Of a stretch of DNA of 64,000 bases, positions 51,172 to 58,691 are shown one piece after another. The stretch lies in the NCBI GenBank assembly GCA_045629725.1, contig JAZQRT010000015.1, forward strand, positions 13,815 to 77,814, in the 5' to 3' direction. Numbering within the stretch: position 1 is the first letter of the stretch; every line of letters begins with the position of its first letter. The notes beneath the pieces are model-generated. The model was not told the DNA's origin. It worked only from the letters and a program-made list of their open reading frames with translations, and did not search any database. The position numbers were made by a program, and so were the translations under genes. This DNA is from SIG714 sp045629725. Lineage in GTDB: Bacteria > Bacillota > Clostridia > Oscillospirales > CAG-272.

Positions 51172-52182
51172 ATGCAAAAAGGAATCGTAAAACTGAAAAA
51201 TCCGCCGAGCATACACTCATGGGCTTGTGTCGGAGGTGAGAAAGAATGGGAAGGACCGCTGGGTGATAAATTCGATCACATTGATGAAACGAACCGTTTT
51301 TCCATGGATACATGGGAGCAATCCGAAAACGAGGCTCAGCGTCTTTCTTTTAATTTTGCTCTTAAAAAGGGGGATCTTGCTCCCGATGATATAGATGCCC
51401 TTTTCGCAGGGGACCTTATCAACCAGTGCACCGGCTCTGCCTACGGACTTTTATCCTTTGATATCCCATTCTTCGGTATATACGGTGCCTGCTCCACCTC
51501 TGCCGAGGCGCTGACGCTCAGTGCTCTTTGTATTGATTCGGGGCACTACGATAAATGCGGAGCGGTGTGCTCCTCCCATTTCTGCTCAGCAGAACGTCAG
51601 TTCAGATATCCTCTTGAATACGGAAACCAACGTACCCCCACCTCCCAGTGGACCGTAACGGCAGCAGCCTCCTTCATTGTATCAAAAGACGGAAAAGGAC
51701 CTTATATCACTGAGGTCATGCCCGGTATAGTTTATGACGGCGGCATCAATGACGCAAATAACATGGGCGCTGCAATGGCACCTGCCGCTGTTGAAAGCCT
51801 CCTTAAATATTTCCGAACCTCGGGCAAGAAGCCCTCCTTCTTTGACGGAATTTTCACGGGAGATCTTGGATATGAGGGACATTCCATCGTCATTGACCTT
51901 ATGCACCGAGAGGGATATACCCTTTGGGATAATTATTACGACTGCGGAATGCTCATCTATGATAGGCAAAAACAAGATATGCACGCAGGAGGCTCGGGCT
52001 GCGGCTGCTCCGCTTCAGTCCTTTGCACTCACATTCTTCCAAAGCTGAAAAGCGGCCTGTGGCATGACGTTTTATATATCGCAACGGGTGCTATGATGAG
52101 CCCAGCAAGTATACAACAAGGGCTTTCCATACCCGGAATTGCTCATATTATCCATATATCAAGCAAAAAGGAGAAAAATTAA
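51172..52182 (+). CDS. spoVAD: Stage V sporulation protein AD
   Basis: 336 residues with a thiolase-like fold. SpoVAD is part of the inner-spore-membrane SpoVA channel for dipicolinic acid. Typical sequence: IHSWACVGGEKEWEGPLGDKFD, the LFAGDLINQCTGSAYGL block, YGACSTSAEALTLS, and GCSASVLCTHILP near the end. GAGGTGAT precedes the ATG. Its stop overlaps the spoVAE start (TAATG). The gene usually upstream, spoVAC, is missing; a divergent deacetylase gene is there instead. Confidence 0.96.
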   Translation: MQKGIVKLKNPPSIHSWACVGGEKEWEGPLGDKFDHIDETNRFSMDTWEQSENEAQRLSFNFALKKGDLAPDDIDALFAGDLINQCTGSAYGLLSFDIPFFGIYGACSTSAEALTLSALCIDSGHYDKCGAVCSSHFCSAERQFRYPLEYGNQRTPTSQWTVTAAASFIVSKDGKGPYITEVMPGIVYDGGINDANNMGAAMAPAAVESLLKYFRTSGKKPSFFDGIFTGDLGYEGHSIVIDLMHREGYTLWDNYYDCGMLIYDRQKQDMHAGGSGCGCSASVLCTHILPKLKSGLWHDVLYIATGAMMSPASIQQGLSIPGIAHIIHISSKKEKN

Positions 52183-52547
52183 TGGATTTTTACGATTACC
52201 TAAATTCATTCATCGTGGGCGGTCTTTTCTGTGTTGTGGCACAGATACTCATCGACAAAACAAAGCTTACTCCCGCAAGGATCCTTGTTTCTTACGTAGT
52301 TGCAGGAGTTGTGCTTTCCGCTATCGGCATATATCCTGCCATCGTTGAATTTGCAGGTGCAGGAGCGACCGTGCCTCTCACGGGATTTGGTCACAATCTT
52401 GCAGAGGGTGTAAGAACGGCAGTTGATGAAAAAGGGCTTATCGGCGCAATAACGGGAGGACTTACTGCCTCGGCAGGGGGAATCAGCGCCGCAATTTGCC
52501 TTGGATTTCTCACAGCACTCATATCAAGGAGCAAAATGAAGGGATAG
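52182..52547 (+). CDS. spoVAE: Stage V sporulation protein AE (SpoVAC/SpoVAEb family)
   Basis: 121 residues with about four membrane segments. Family features are GGLFCVVAQILIDKTKLTPARILV and the FAGAGATVPLTGFGHNLAEGV stretch, then GGISAAICLGFL near the C-terminus. It forms the membrane part of the DPA channel. One-base overlap with spoVAD. A SpoVS-like reading follows 11 bases after its stop. Confidence 0.95.
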   Translation: MDFYDYLNSFIVGGLFCVVAQILIDKTKLTPARILVSYVVAGVVLSAIGIYPAIVEFAGAGATVPLTGFGHNLAEGVRTAVDEKGLIGAITGGLTASAGGISAAICLGFLTALISRSKMKG

Positions 52548-52558
52548 GCGGTGATAAT

Positions 52559-52801
52559 ATCAGGAAAATAAAGATATTTCCCTTTTCATCAATAGACGCT
52601 ATCGGAGACAAGATTGTGGGAGAACTTCACGAAAACGGTGAGGTGGAGCTTTTTTGTCACGGGGAGGGCTCTCTTTCCTGCGTTTTTTTAAGCGTTAACG
52701 CCGCCAAGGAATGTATGATGGGTGAATACTCCGTAGAGCTTGTCCGAGCCGTTGTGAGAGGGACCGAGGGCGCTTTTCTTATAAAGGCTGTGAAAACTTA
52801 A
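52559..52801 (+). CDS. SpoVS-like (Alba-fold) protein with non-canonical start codon
   Basis: An 80-residue reading that aligns end to end with SpoVS: RKIKIFPFSSIDAIGDKIVGEL against the KVSAKSNPNSVAGALAGVL block, then GEVELFCHGEGSLSCVFLSV, VELVRAVV and FLIKAVK. SpoVS is a small nucleic-acid-binding protein of sporulation. The expected start position reads ATC (52559-52561), right after AGGCGGTGATAAT. spoVAD has the same context, GAGGTGATAATATG, with ATG. No in-frame ATG/GTG exists; a TTG at 52496 lies deep in spoVAE without a binding site. Either ATC is used, or a base differs from the ancestral ATG. Confidence 0.65.
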   Translation: MRKIKIFPFSSIDAIGDKIVGELHENGEVELFCHGEGSLSCVFLSVNAAKECMMGEYSVELVRAVVRGTEGAFLIKAVKT

Positions 52802-52867
52802 TATTCTCAAACTCGGCGAAATAATGCTCGGACATTTTTCACCGAGTTTTCATTTTCCATATCGGGG

Positions 52868-52896
52868 TTGACATTAATTTAGGTGTGTGATATAAT
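52868..52896 (+). promoter_or_regulatory. SigA promoter of the RnfC/RnfD/PPTase operon
   Basis: Perfect consensus: TTGACA at 52868-52873, 17-base spacer, TATAAT at 52891-52896. Confidence 0.9.
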
Positions 52897-52925
52897 AAAC
52901 CATATTTATTTTGAGGATTGAAATT

Positions 52926-54098
52926 ATGCAGTATACATTGACAGGCGGAATAAAATACAGAAAGAAGCGCTACAAGGAACAGCCCTGCCCTGATTTTGTA
53001 CCGAACGAGGTCAGCATTTTTTTAAAGGATGCTACACCTATTACGAACGTTGGAGAGCTTGTAAAAAAAGGGGCACCGATTGCAAAAAATGATGAAGGCT
53101 TTACTATCTATGCCTCTATAACAGGTGAAGTAACAAGCCTTGACGATGGATTTATTACCATTGCTGTAAAAGAAAAAGAAACTGAAACAGACGAAATTAC
53201 ACTTTTACCCGAATATACGGGAGAACTCAACGCCGAAAGCCGCGCGGACCTTGCAAGATATCTTCTTGCCGCAGGTCATCCTGACAGCGCGGAAATGGAC
53301 ATAAGACGGGATTTCGGCAATACCAAAAGAGTCATATTGAATTGCATATCCTCTCCTGATCCCAAGGATGCGGAAAGGATAATTGACGGTGCTAAGACAA
53401 TTCTCCTCTCCATCGGCATAAGAAGTGCAGTTGTAGCCATTTCCAAAAAAGATACCAAGTTTGCTCGTGCCATCGAAAAATGCAAATATGACAGGAACAT
53501 GTTTTTAATTGCCATGCTCCCCGTTTCCCATCCTCTTGAATCCCCCGTTGCCTTGAGATCGGCTCTGATTCCCTCCGCCAATGATGATAATTGCTTTGTT
53601 CTTTCCACGTCATCATGTATTGCAGCTTACGAAGCCGCGGCGGAACGAAAACCCTTTATCGGGCACAATATAAGGGTGATTTACAAAAGCTCCTCCTATC
53701 ATATTTTTTGCCCCTTTGGAACCATGGTAAAGGATATAAAAGAATATTTTGCCCCCATACTTCAAAGGGACGCGGAAGCATTGTCCATATGCACGGGTAT
53801 CTCCGGAATCGGCATTTCGCTTTCGGACAGCACTGTTATTGGAGATGATATAACTGCCCTTACTATTACAAAAAAAATTATCTCCTGCTCCGAAAAGCCC
53901 CCTGTGTGCATAGCCTGCGGCAAGTGCAGTAAGGTATGCCCCAGAAAGCTCTCGCCCTATTTACTATACAAAAAATCAACCGAATCATCAATTTCCGATT
54001 GTATTTCCTGCGCTTGTTGCTCTGCGGCATGCCCTGTGGGAATTCCTCTTGCGGAAACGATCACTAAGCTAAGATGGGAGGCATACAATGAAAATTAA
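52926..54098 (+). CDS. RnfC-like protein with two [4Fe-4S] clusters
   Basis: 390 residues from the ATG at 52926, with GAGGATT ahead. N-terminal RnfC_N barrel-sandwich (GGIKYRKKRYKEQP; ITGEVTSLDDGFITIAV). The middle (about 134-275) corresponds to the NADH/FMN domain, but the usual NGxExEPYLTxD-type motif is replaced by LNCISSPDPKDAER, so flavin or NADH binding may be lost. Two ferredoxin motifs end the protein: C328, C331, C334, C338 and C359, C362, C365, C369. It overlaps the RnfD-like gene by 11 bases. No rnfG, E, A or B is present. Confidence 0.85.
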   Translation: MQYTLTGGIKYRKKRYKEQPCPDFVPNEVSIFLKDATPITNVGELVKKGAPIAKNDEGFTIYASITGEVTSLDDGFITIAVKEKETETDEITLLPEYTGELNAESRADLARYLLAAGHPDSAEMDIRRDFGNTKRVILNCISSPDPKDAERIIDGAKTILLSIGIRSAVVAISKKDTKFARAIEKCKYDRNMFLIAMLPVSHPLESPVALRSALIPSANDDNCFVLSTSSCIAAYEAAAERKPFIGHNIRVIYKSSSYHIFCPFGTMVKDIKEYFAPILQRDAEALSICTGISGIGISLSDSTVIGDDITALTITKKIISCSEKPPVCIACGKCSKVCPRKLSPYLLYKKSTESSISDCISCACCSAACPVGIPLAETITKLRWEAYNEN

Positions 54099-54963
54099 AT
54101 CGATCATACCTCGCCGTCCAAAAAACACTTTAAGTTATATTTCCGACTATATCACGGCACTGCTTCCCTCACTTGTTTTTGCTGCTGTATTTTACACAAG
54201 TTCAATTATAACAAACGTACTGATCTCAGTTGCCGTCACACTTGCCCTTGAGCTTGTTTTCTCCTATGTGATGCAAAAGGAATTCGACGGAACAATGATG
54301 GTCCGCGCACTTGTTTTATGCCTTTGTCTGCCATCAAATGCCCCTGTATGGTGCTACGCCTTGGGCGGTGGTATAGTGTTTATACTTTCAACACTGAGAG
54401 GATTTACGGATAAATACGTAACCTATGAAGCCGTCACGATCTCCGTGCTAATAATCCTTTGCTTTATTCAAGCGGACACTCCCTCTGCATTGGCACTTCA
54501 AGGAAAAACAATTTCAGATCTTTCCACTCTCGACCTTATTCTCGGTACGAAATCCCATTTCTTCACGGGCGGATGCCTTATTTGTATTCTTTTTGCCTTT
54601 GTATATCTTGCGATTCGAAAAAGGGTTTCTTTCTTTAACAGTATTCTTTTCTATGCCGCACTCGTTTGTGTGTCCGGATTTCTTTATACGGAAGGAGAAA
54701 TAAACGCCCTGCATTTTGTAAGTCTTATTGCTCTTGATCCCAAGATATTTTTCGCTTCACTTGTTCTTCTGACACTGGGAGGTGCGCTTCCCTTTGGTAA
54801 AAAATCTTCCGGGATAGCCGCTGTTATCGGCGGTGCCGCTGCCGGAGCTGCCATGGTATATCTTGGACTTGAAAGCGGTGTTTATTATACCGTCCTCATT
54901 ATGTCCCTGCTTTCACGTCCCATTGATATTCTGATTTGTAAAGCATACAGAAAAAAATCATGA
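54088..54963 (+). CDS. RnfD-like membrane protein, degenerate motifs
   Basis: 291 residues with about eight or nine membrane segments. RnfD/NqrB layout shows in DGTMMVRALVLCLCLPSNAPVW (for DGSAVVTGLLLALTLPP) and in the C-terminal YYTVLIMSLLSRPIDI (for ILLANLLAPLID). The covalent-flavin motif SGAT is not found. The GGLG/NPFNPA and GETS stretches of true RnfD are also not recognisable. So it may be a structural or repurposed relative that pairs with the RnfC-like protein. It overlaps its neighbours by 11 and 4 bases, giving a tight three-gene operon. Confidence 0.78.
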   Translation: MKIKSIIPRRPKNTLSYISDYITALLPSLVFAAVFYTSSIITNVLISVAVTLALELVFSYVMQKEFDGTMMVRALVLCLCLPSNAPVWCYALGGGIVFILSTLRGFTDKYVTYEAVTISVLIILCFIQADTPSALALQGKTISDLSTLDLILGTKSHFFTGGCLICILFAFVYLAIRKRVSFFNSILFYAALVCVSGFLYTEGEINALHFVSLIALDPKIFFASLVLLTLGGALPFGKKSSGIAAVIGGAAAGAAMVYLGLESGVYYTVLIMSLLSRPIDILICKAYRKKS

Positions 54964-55415
54964 TAAAGGTTTATTTATGCCCGTTTTCAGGCACTCCGAG
55001 AGAAATTCATAATAAGGCATACTCCATTCTGAACGAGCTCATTTCGGATAAAAATACGGTGATAAAAAAGACCGATAAAGGCAAACCCTATCTTGACCCC
55101 GAGGAGTTTCATTTTTCGATATCTCATACGAACGACCTTATTGTAATTGCAACCTCGCCCTTTAACGTAGGCATTGATTGCGAAAGAAAAGACCGCAAAA
55201 TATCAATGGGCGTCGGTAATAGATTTCTTGGAGGTAACTGCGATATCACAAGCTGGGTACACTTTGAGGCTTTTTCCAAGCTTCACGGTGAGGGCATTTC
55301 CGTTGGATACGAAAAAATGCTCTCAACACCCCATGTTTTCCGTGAAATTGAAGCTTTCGAGCATAGGATATGTATTTGCGCCTATGATGATTTTGAAATT
55401 ACGATTATACAATAA
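54960..55415 (+). CDS. Short Sfp-type 4'-phosphopantetheinyl transferase-like protein
   Basis: 151 residues, well below the 220 or so of Sfp. The core is kept: KGKPYL...FHFSISHTNDLIVIA, then VGIDCERKDRK (GxDxE metal motif), and WVHFEAFSKLHGEGI as the W-x-x-KEAxxK region, with the lysine of KEA changed to F-E-A. These enzymes load acyl or peptidyl carrier proteins. Coupling to RnfC/RnfD-like genes by a 4-base overlap is unexpected. It could be the organism's AcpS-equivalent or a divergent enzyme. Confidence 0.8.
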   Translation: MIKVYLCPFSGTPREIHNKAYSILNELISDKNTVIKKTDKGKPYLDPEEFHFSISHTNDLIVIATSPFNVGIDCERKDRKISMGVGNRFLGGNCDITSWVHFEAFSKLHGEGISVGYEKMLSTPHVFREIEAFEHRICICAYDDFEITIIQ

Positions 55416-55537
55416 AAAGAAGATGTAAAAAAGTCCGGACCGCAAAAAAGAGGAGAACTATTCTCTCGTCGTATGAAGTACGCCTGCGGGATCCACTTGC
55501 CCATTCTGAAACATTTTTTCCAATCCCCTTCAAAAAA

Positions 55538-55580
55538 GGCTGTAAAAAAACTCGCACGAGTTTTTTTACAGCCCCTTTTT
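55538..55580. terminator. Bidirectional terminator between the PPTase and murA genes
   Basis: Perfect 17-base stem GGCTGTAAAAAAACTCG with its complement (55538-55554, 55557-55573), T-run after on the plus strand and A-run before for the minus strand. Confidence 0.9.
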
Positions 55581-55598
55581 TATAGAAAATTGAATGTC

Positions 55599-56867
55599 TT
55601 AATTAAACTCAACGTACTCTATATCCGCGCCGACCTTCTGAAGCTTACCAACGATATCGTCGTATCCGCGCTCGATTATATGTACGTCATCTATCCAAGT
55701 GGTTCCCTCTGCGCTAAGGCCTGCAATAACAACTGCCGCTCCTGCTCTCAGGTCTGCAGCTCTTACTGCAGCTCCGCGAAGCTTGGAAACGCCCTTGAAG
55801 GTAGCCTTTTTAAGCTCCACGTTTATCTTTGCTCCCATACGGATAAGCTCATCCGTATACTTGAATCTCTTTTCATAAATCCCCTCAAAGATCTGTCCCT
55901 CTCCCTCTGCAAGAGCCATAAGAGCACCAAACTGGGGATGCATATCCGTGGGGAAGCCGGGATAGGGTCTTGTTTTGATATTTACTGCCTTGAGCTTTAT
56001 ATCACGTCCGTCTGCAATTACGCTTTCCTCTTCTTCCGTGATCTTAACTCCCATTTCCTCAAGCTTTGCAACCGTAGACTCGAGGTGCTTGGGAATAACG
56101 TTTGTTATCTTGAGCACGCCCTTTGTTGCAGCTGCGGCAATAAGATAAGTTCCTGCCTCAATCATATCGGGGATTATAGCATATGAGCATCCCTGAAGGT
56201 CACGTGTTCCATTGATCTTGATAGTATCCGTTCCCGCACCTCTGATATCTGCTCCGCAGGAATTGAGGAAGTTTGCAAGGTCAACAACGTGGGGCTCACG
56301 GGCAGCGTTATCAATAATAGTCGTACCCTCAATACAGGTTGCCGCAAGAATGATGTTCATCGTTGCACCAACGGAAACAACATCAAAAAAGATATTTGTG
56401 GGTCGAAGTCCTTCGGGTGCTTCTCCGCATACAAATTCATCGCTTGAATCATCCATTTCCGCTCCAAGAGCTCTGAATCCCTTAAGGTGCTGATCAATAG
56501 GACGGCTTCCGAAATTACATCCTCCCGGAAGTGTTACCTTTGTTCTTCTGAATCTTCCAAGCTCTGCTCCGAGAAGATAATATGAGGCTCTGATCTTGGA
56601 AACGAGCTCAGCGGGAGCACAGCAGCCCTTTGCGTTGTCGCAATTGATCCTTACTGTGTTTTCGCCGATACGCTCAACCTCGGCACCCATGCTTTTAATA
56701 ATTTCAAGACAGATCCTTACGTCCCTGATATCGGGAAGGTTATCTATAAAGCAATCACCTTTAACAAGAAGGCAAGCATATATTATCGGCATAGCCGCAT
56801 TCTTCATTCCGCTGATAGAGATTTCACCAAAAAGCGGCTTACCGCCGTTTATCATAATTTTCTTCAT
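55599..56867 (-). CDS. murA: UDP-N-acetylglucosamine 1-carboxyvinyltransferase
   Basis: 422 residues, normal. It transfers enolpyruvate from PEP to UDP-GlcNAc, the first committed step of peptidoglycan synthesis. K22-N23 are in ISGMKNAAMP. The catalytic, fosfomycin-target cysteine is kept as C117 in LPGGCNFGSRPID. The C-terminal DDVHIIERGYDD is conserved. No strong ribosome-binding site precedes the ATG; a TATAAT (complement of 56921-56926) upstream lacks a good -35. Monocistronic. Confidence 0.96.
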   Translation of the reverse strand: MKKIMINGGKPLFGEISISGMKNAAMPIIYACLLVKGDCFIDNLPDIRDVRICLEIIKSMGAEVERIGENTVRINCDNAKGCCAPAELVSKIRASYYLLGAELGRFRRTKVTLPGGCNFGSRPIDQHLKGFRALGAEMDDSSDEFVCGEAPEGLRPTNIFFDVVSVGATMNIILAATCIEGTTIIDNAAREPHVVDLANFLNSCGADIRGAGTDTIKINGTRDLQGCSYAIIPDMIEAGTYLIAAAATKGVLKITNVIPKHLESTVAKLEEMGVKITEEEESVIADGRDIKLKAVNIKTRPYPGFPTDMHPQFGALMALAEGEGQIFEGIYEKRFKYTDELIRMGAKINVELKKATFKGVSKLRGAAVRAADLRAGAAVVIAGLSAEGTTWIDDVHIIERGYDDIVGKLQKVGADIEYVEFN

Positions 56868-56967
56868 AATAAGCGTCTTGACCTTTCACTCAATTAGTTA
56901 TATTTATCCTTAACAATATGATTATATGCTAAAAAACGAAAAAATGAAATAAAGAGAAAATTATCTC

Positions 56968-57183
56968 TTATCTTTTCCTTGCATACCAATATCCCGCTCC
57001 AACACCGAGAGCTGCCGCAAGAGCAAGTATGCCAAATACAATGGAGGCATCCAAAACAATTCCCTGAGGTTCCTCTGTACCTACAGGAGCAGGTGTTGCG
57101 GAAGCTTCCTCGGCCAAACCGGAAAAAGACAAAAGAACCATCAAAAACGAAACCAACAATATTATTGACAACATTTTTTTCAT
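56968..57183 (-). CDS. Secreted/membrane-tethered microprotein
   Basis: 71 residues. An N-terminal signal peptide (MKKMLSIILLVSFLMVLLSFSGLAEE, probably cut after LAEE-like alanine), a short Pro/Thr/Glu spacer, then one membrane segment (SIVFGILALAAALGVGAGYW) and a positively charged end YARKR. So a type I membrane peptide with about 20 residues outside. GGAGG precedes the ATG. No LPxTG site. No known family recognised. Confidence 0.75.
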   Translation of the reverse strand: MKKMLSIILLVSFLMVLLSFSGLAEEASATPAPVGTEEPQGIVLDASIVFGILALAAALGVGAGYWYARKR

Positions 57184-57213
57184 AAATAAACCTCCGATTT
57201 ACAAATCTATACC

Positions 57214-57242
57214 ATTATATCACATTTTTTTCAATTTGAAAA
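57214..57242 (-). promoter_or_regulatory. Likely promoter of the microprotein gene
   Basis: TATAAT (complement of 57214-57219), 17-base spacer, poor -35 TTTTCA (complement of 57237-57242). Confidence 0.5.
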
Positions 57243-57286
57243 TAGTTTTTTGAAAAATAATATATAAATTTTTATTCATAAACCCC

Positions 57287-57316
57287 TTGATAGAACGTAT
57301 TATTTCATGTTATAAT
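57287..57316 (+). promoter_or_regulatory. SigA promoter upstream of the dnaD region
   Basis: TTGATA at 57287-57292, 18-base spacer, TATAAT at 57311-57316. It lies 360 bases before dnaD. Confidence 0.75.
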
Positions 57317-57350
57317 AATTGTCGAATATCAAAACATTAAAAATGTTTCA

Positions 57351-57373
57351 AAAAGCCGATATGATCGGCTTTT
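57351..57373 (+). terminator. Hairpin soon after the 57287 promoter
   Basis: AAAAGCCGAT/ATCGGCTTTT stem with an ATG loop. It is about 30 bases past the expected transcript start. Could be an attenuator before dnaD or the end of a very short RNA. Confidence 0.5.
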
Positions 57374-57472
57374 AAAGGTTCAATTTCTTTAAATTTGAAT
57401 CTTCTCAATAACACATTGCGGCGAAATATAGTTGAAAACAGAAAAAGCAACATCCATAAATTACCATTCACT

Positions 57473-57587
57473 TTATGTACATTGTGCAAAACTCTGTGCA
57501 TTAGTTGTGAAACCCTTGAAAAATACCGAATTATAGCCATTTGTTGTGTGTGTTATTAATTTTGCCTGTGCAAAACTCTGTGCAAAA
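57473..57587 (+). repeat. Cluster of DnaA-box-like repeats upstream of dnaD
   Basis: An exact 18-base direct repeat TGTGCAAAACTCTGTGCA occurs at 57483-57500 and 57567-57584, 84 bases apart (eight helical turns). Each contains two TGTGCA units 12 bases apart. As minus-strand 9-mers they read TTTTGCACA (three times) and TAATGCACA, each one mismatch from TTATnCACA. TTATGTACA at 57473-57481 is a fifth near match. No other gene is in 57184-57675. Confidence 0.7.
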
Positions 57588-57675
57588 TGTGTGTTTCTTA
57601 AAATTCGCGTCATAAATCTCATTCAAAATCAAACAGAAAATAAAATTTTCAAAATATACGTGCGGAGAAAGCTTT

Positions 57676-58653
57676 ATGAAGATAACAACTAACTTTTCGG
57701 AAGGAATCATACCGATCCCCTATGAAGTTTTGGATAAAATCGAATCAATCGGTGAAAATGAATTAAAATTGCTTCTTTACATATGCCGTGAGGGTGGAAA
57801 ACCCTTGTCGGACTTCAAAACGGAAACTGCTGCCACTGTACTCGGATTTTCCAAAAACGAGGTTGAAAGTGCACTTTCATTTTTAAGAGGCGCAGGCTTT
57901 ATTAAAGCCTCAGGAAAAGGGTCTCCATCAAAGCTCGTTCAGCAAAAGGAAGAAAAGTCAGATAAGCCAAAAGTCACCATTGTATCAAACTCCCCTCCTC
58001 AATATTCAGGCCCCGAGCTTGACAGACTCATTCATGAAAAAAAGGCACTTGACAATCTTCGCAAGGAATGTGAAAGCGAAGCTCTCTTTGGCAAGCCCTT
58101 ACGTCCGGCAGATCTGAACATGCTTGTAAACATGTACGATTATTTGGGCTTTGATGAGGCATATATATTACAGATACTGTCCATGTCCAAGGACAAGAGC
58201 CAGCCCATGAAATATGCCTATTCAATCGCAGTGTCAAACTTTGAAAAGAATATAGTCACCTACGAGGGACTTCTTGAAGAGCTCAAGAGAATAGATGAAA
58301 GAAACAGCTTTGAAACAAAGATGAAAAAGCTGTTCGGAATCGAAAAACGGGCACTTACAACAAAAGAAAAGAATTTCTTTGAACTTTGGCAGGGATATGA
58401 CTATGATCTTGTGACCTATGCCTATGAGCTTACCGTTGATTCAACGGGCAAAGCATCCATGCCATATATGAACAAAATACTCACAAGCTTTGCGGAACAG
58501 GGAATAAAATCTGCAGAAGCGGCAAAGGAACGCACCGCTAAACACAAGACAGATAAAATGAAGCAGCCCTCCGAGAGCGGATTTGACGAGGATGAATTCT
58601 TCAGAATCGCTCTTGAAAACACACAAAAAAAATACAAGACCCCCACAGAATGA
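57676..58653 (+). CDS. dnaD: DnaD-domain replication initiation protein
   Basis: 325 residues. N-terminal winged-helix part (IPIPYEVLDKIESIGENELKLLLYI...LGFSKNEVESALSFLRGAGFI) and two DnaB2-type helical repeats (about 135-205 and 220-280). The latter ends YDLVTYAYELTVDSTGKASMPYMNKIL, matching the YxxxIxxA...YIxxIL pattern of DnaD/DnaB. It helps DnaA and the loader place the replicative helicase. GGAGAAAG precedes the ATG. The loader gene follows after 38 bases. Confidence 0.9.
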   Translation: MKITTNFSEGIIPIPYEVLDKIESIGENELKLLLYICREGGKPLSDFKTETAATVLGFSKNEVESALSFLRGAGFIKASGKGSPSKLVQQKEEKSDKPKVTIVSNSPPQYSGPELDRLIHEKKALDNLRKECESEALFGKPLRPADLNMLVNMYDYLGFDEAYILQILSMSKDKSQPMKYAYSIAVSNFEKNIVTYEGLLEELKRIDERNSFETKMKKLFGIEKRALTTKEKNFFELWQGYDYDLVTYAYELTVDSTGKASMPYMNKILTSFAEQGIKSAEAAKERTAKHKTDKMKQPSESGFDEDEFFRIALENTQKKYKTPTE

Positions 58654-58691
58654 TCCGTAACTCTCACGGGGATCAAGAAAGGTAGACTAAT

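Noticed and set aside
52496..52558. TTG at 52496 as the start of the SpoVS-like gene
   Set aside because: It adds 21 residues with no counterpart in SpoVS, lies within spoVAE and lacks a ribosome-binding site.
57473..57587. Chromosome origin at the DnaA-box-like repeats
   Set aside because: Boxes are only near matches, there is no clear AT-rich unwinding array beyond general AT richness, and dnaA, dnaN and rpmH are not nearby.
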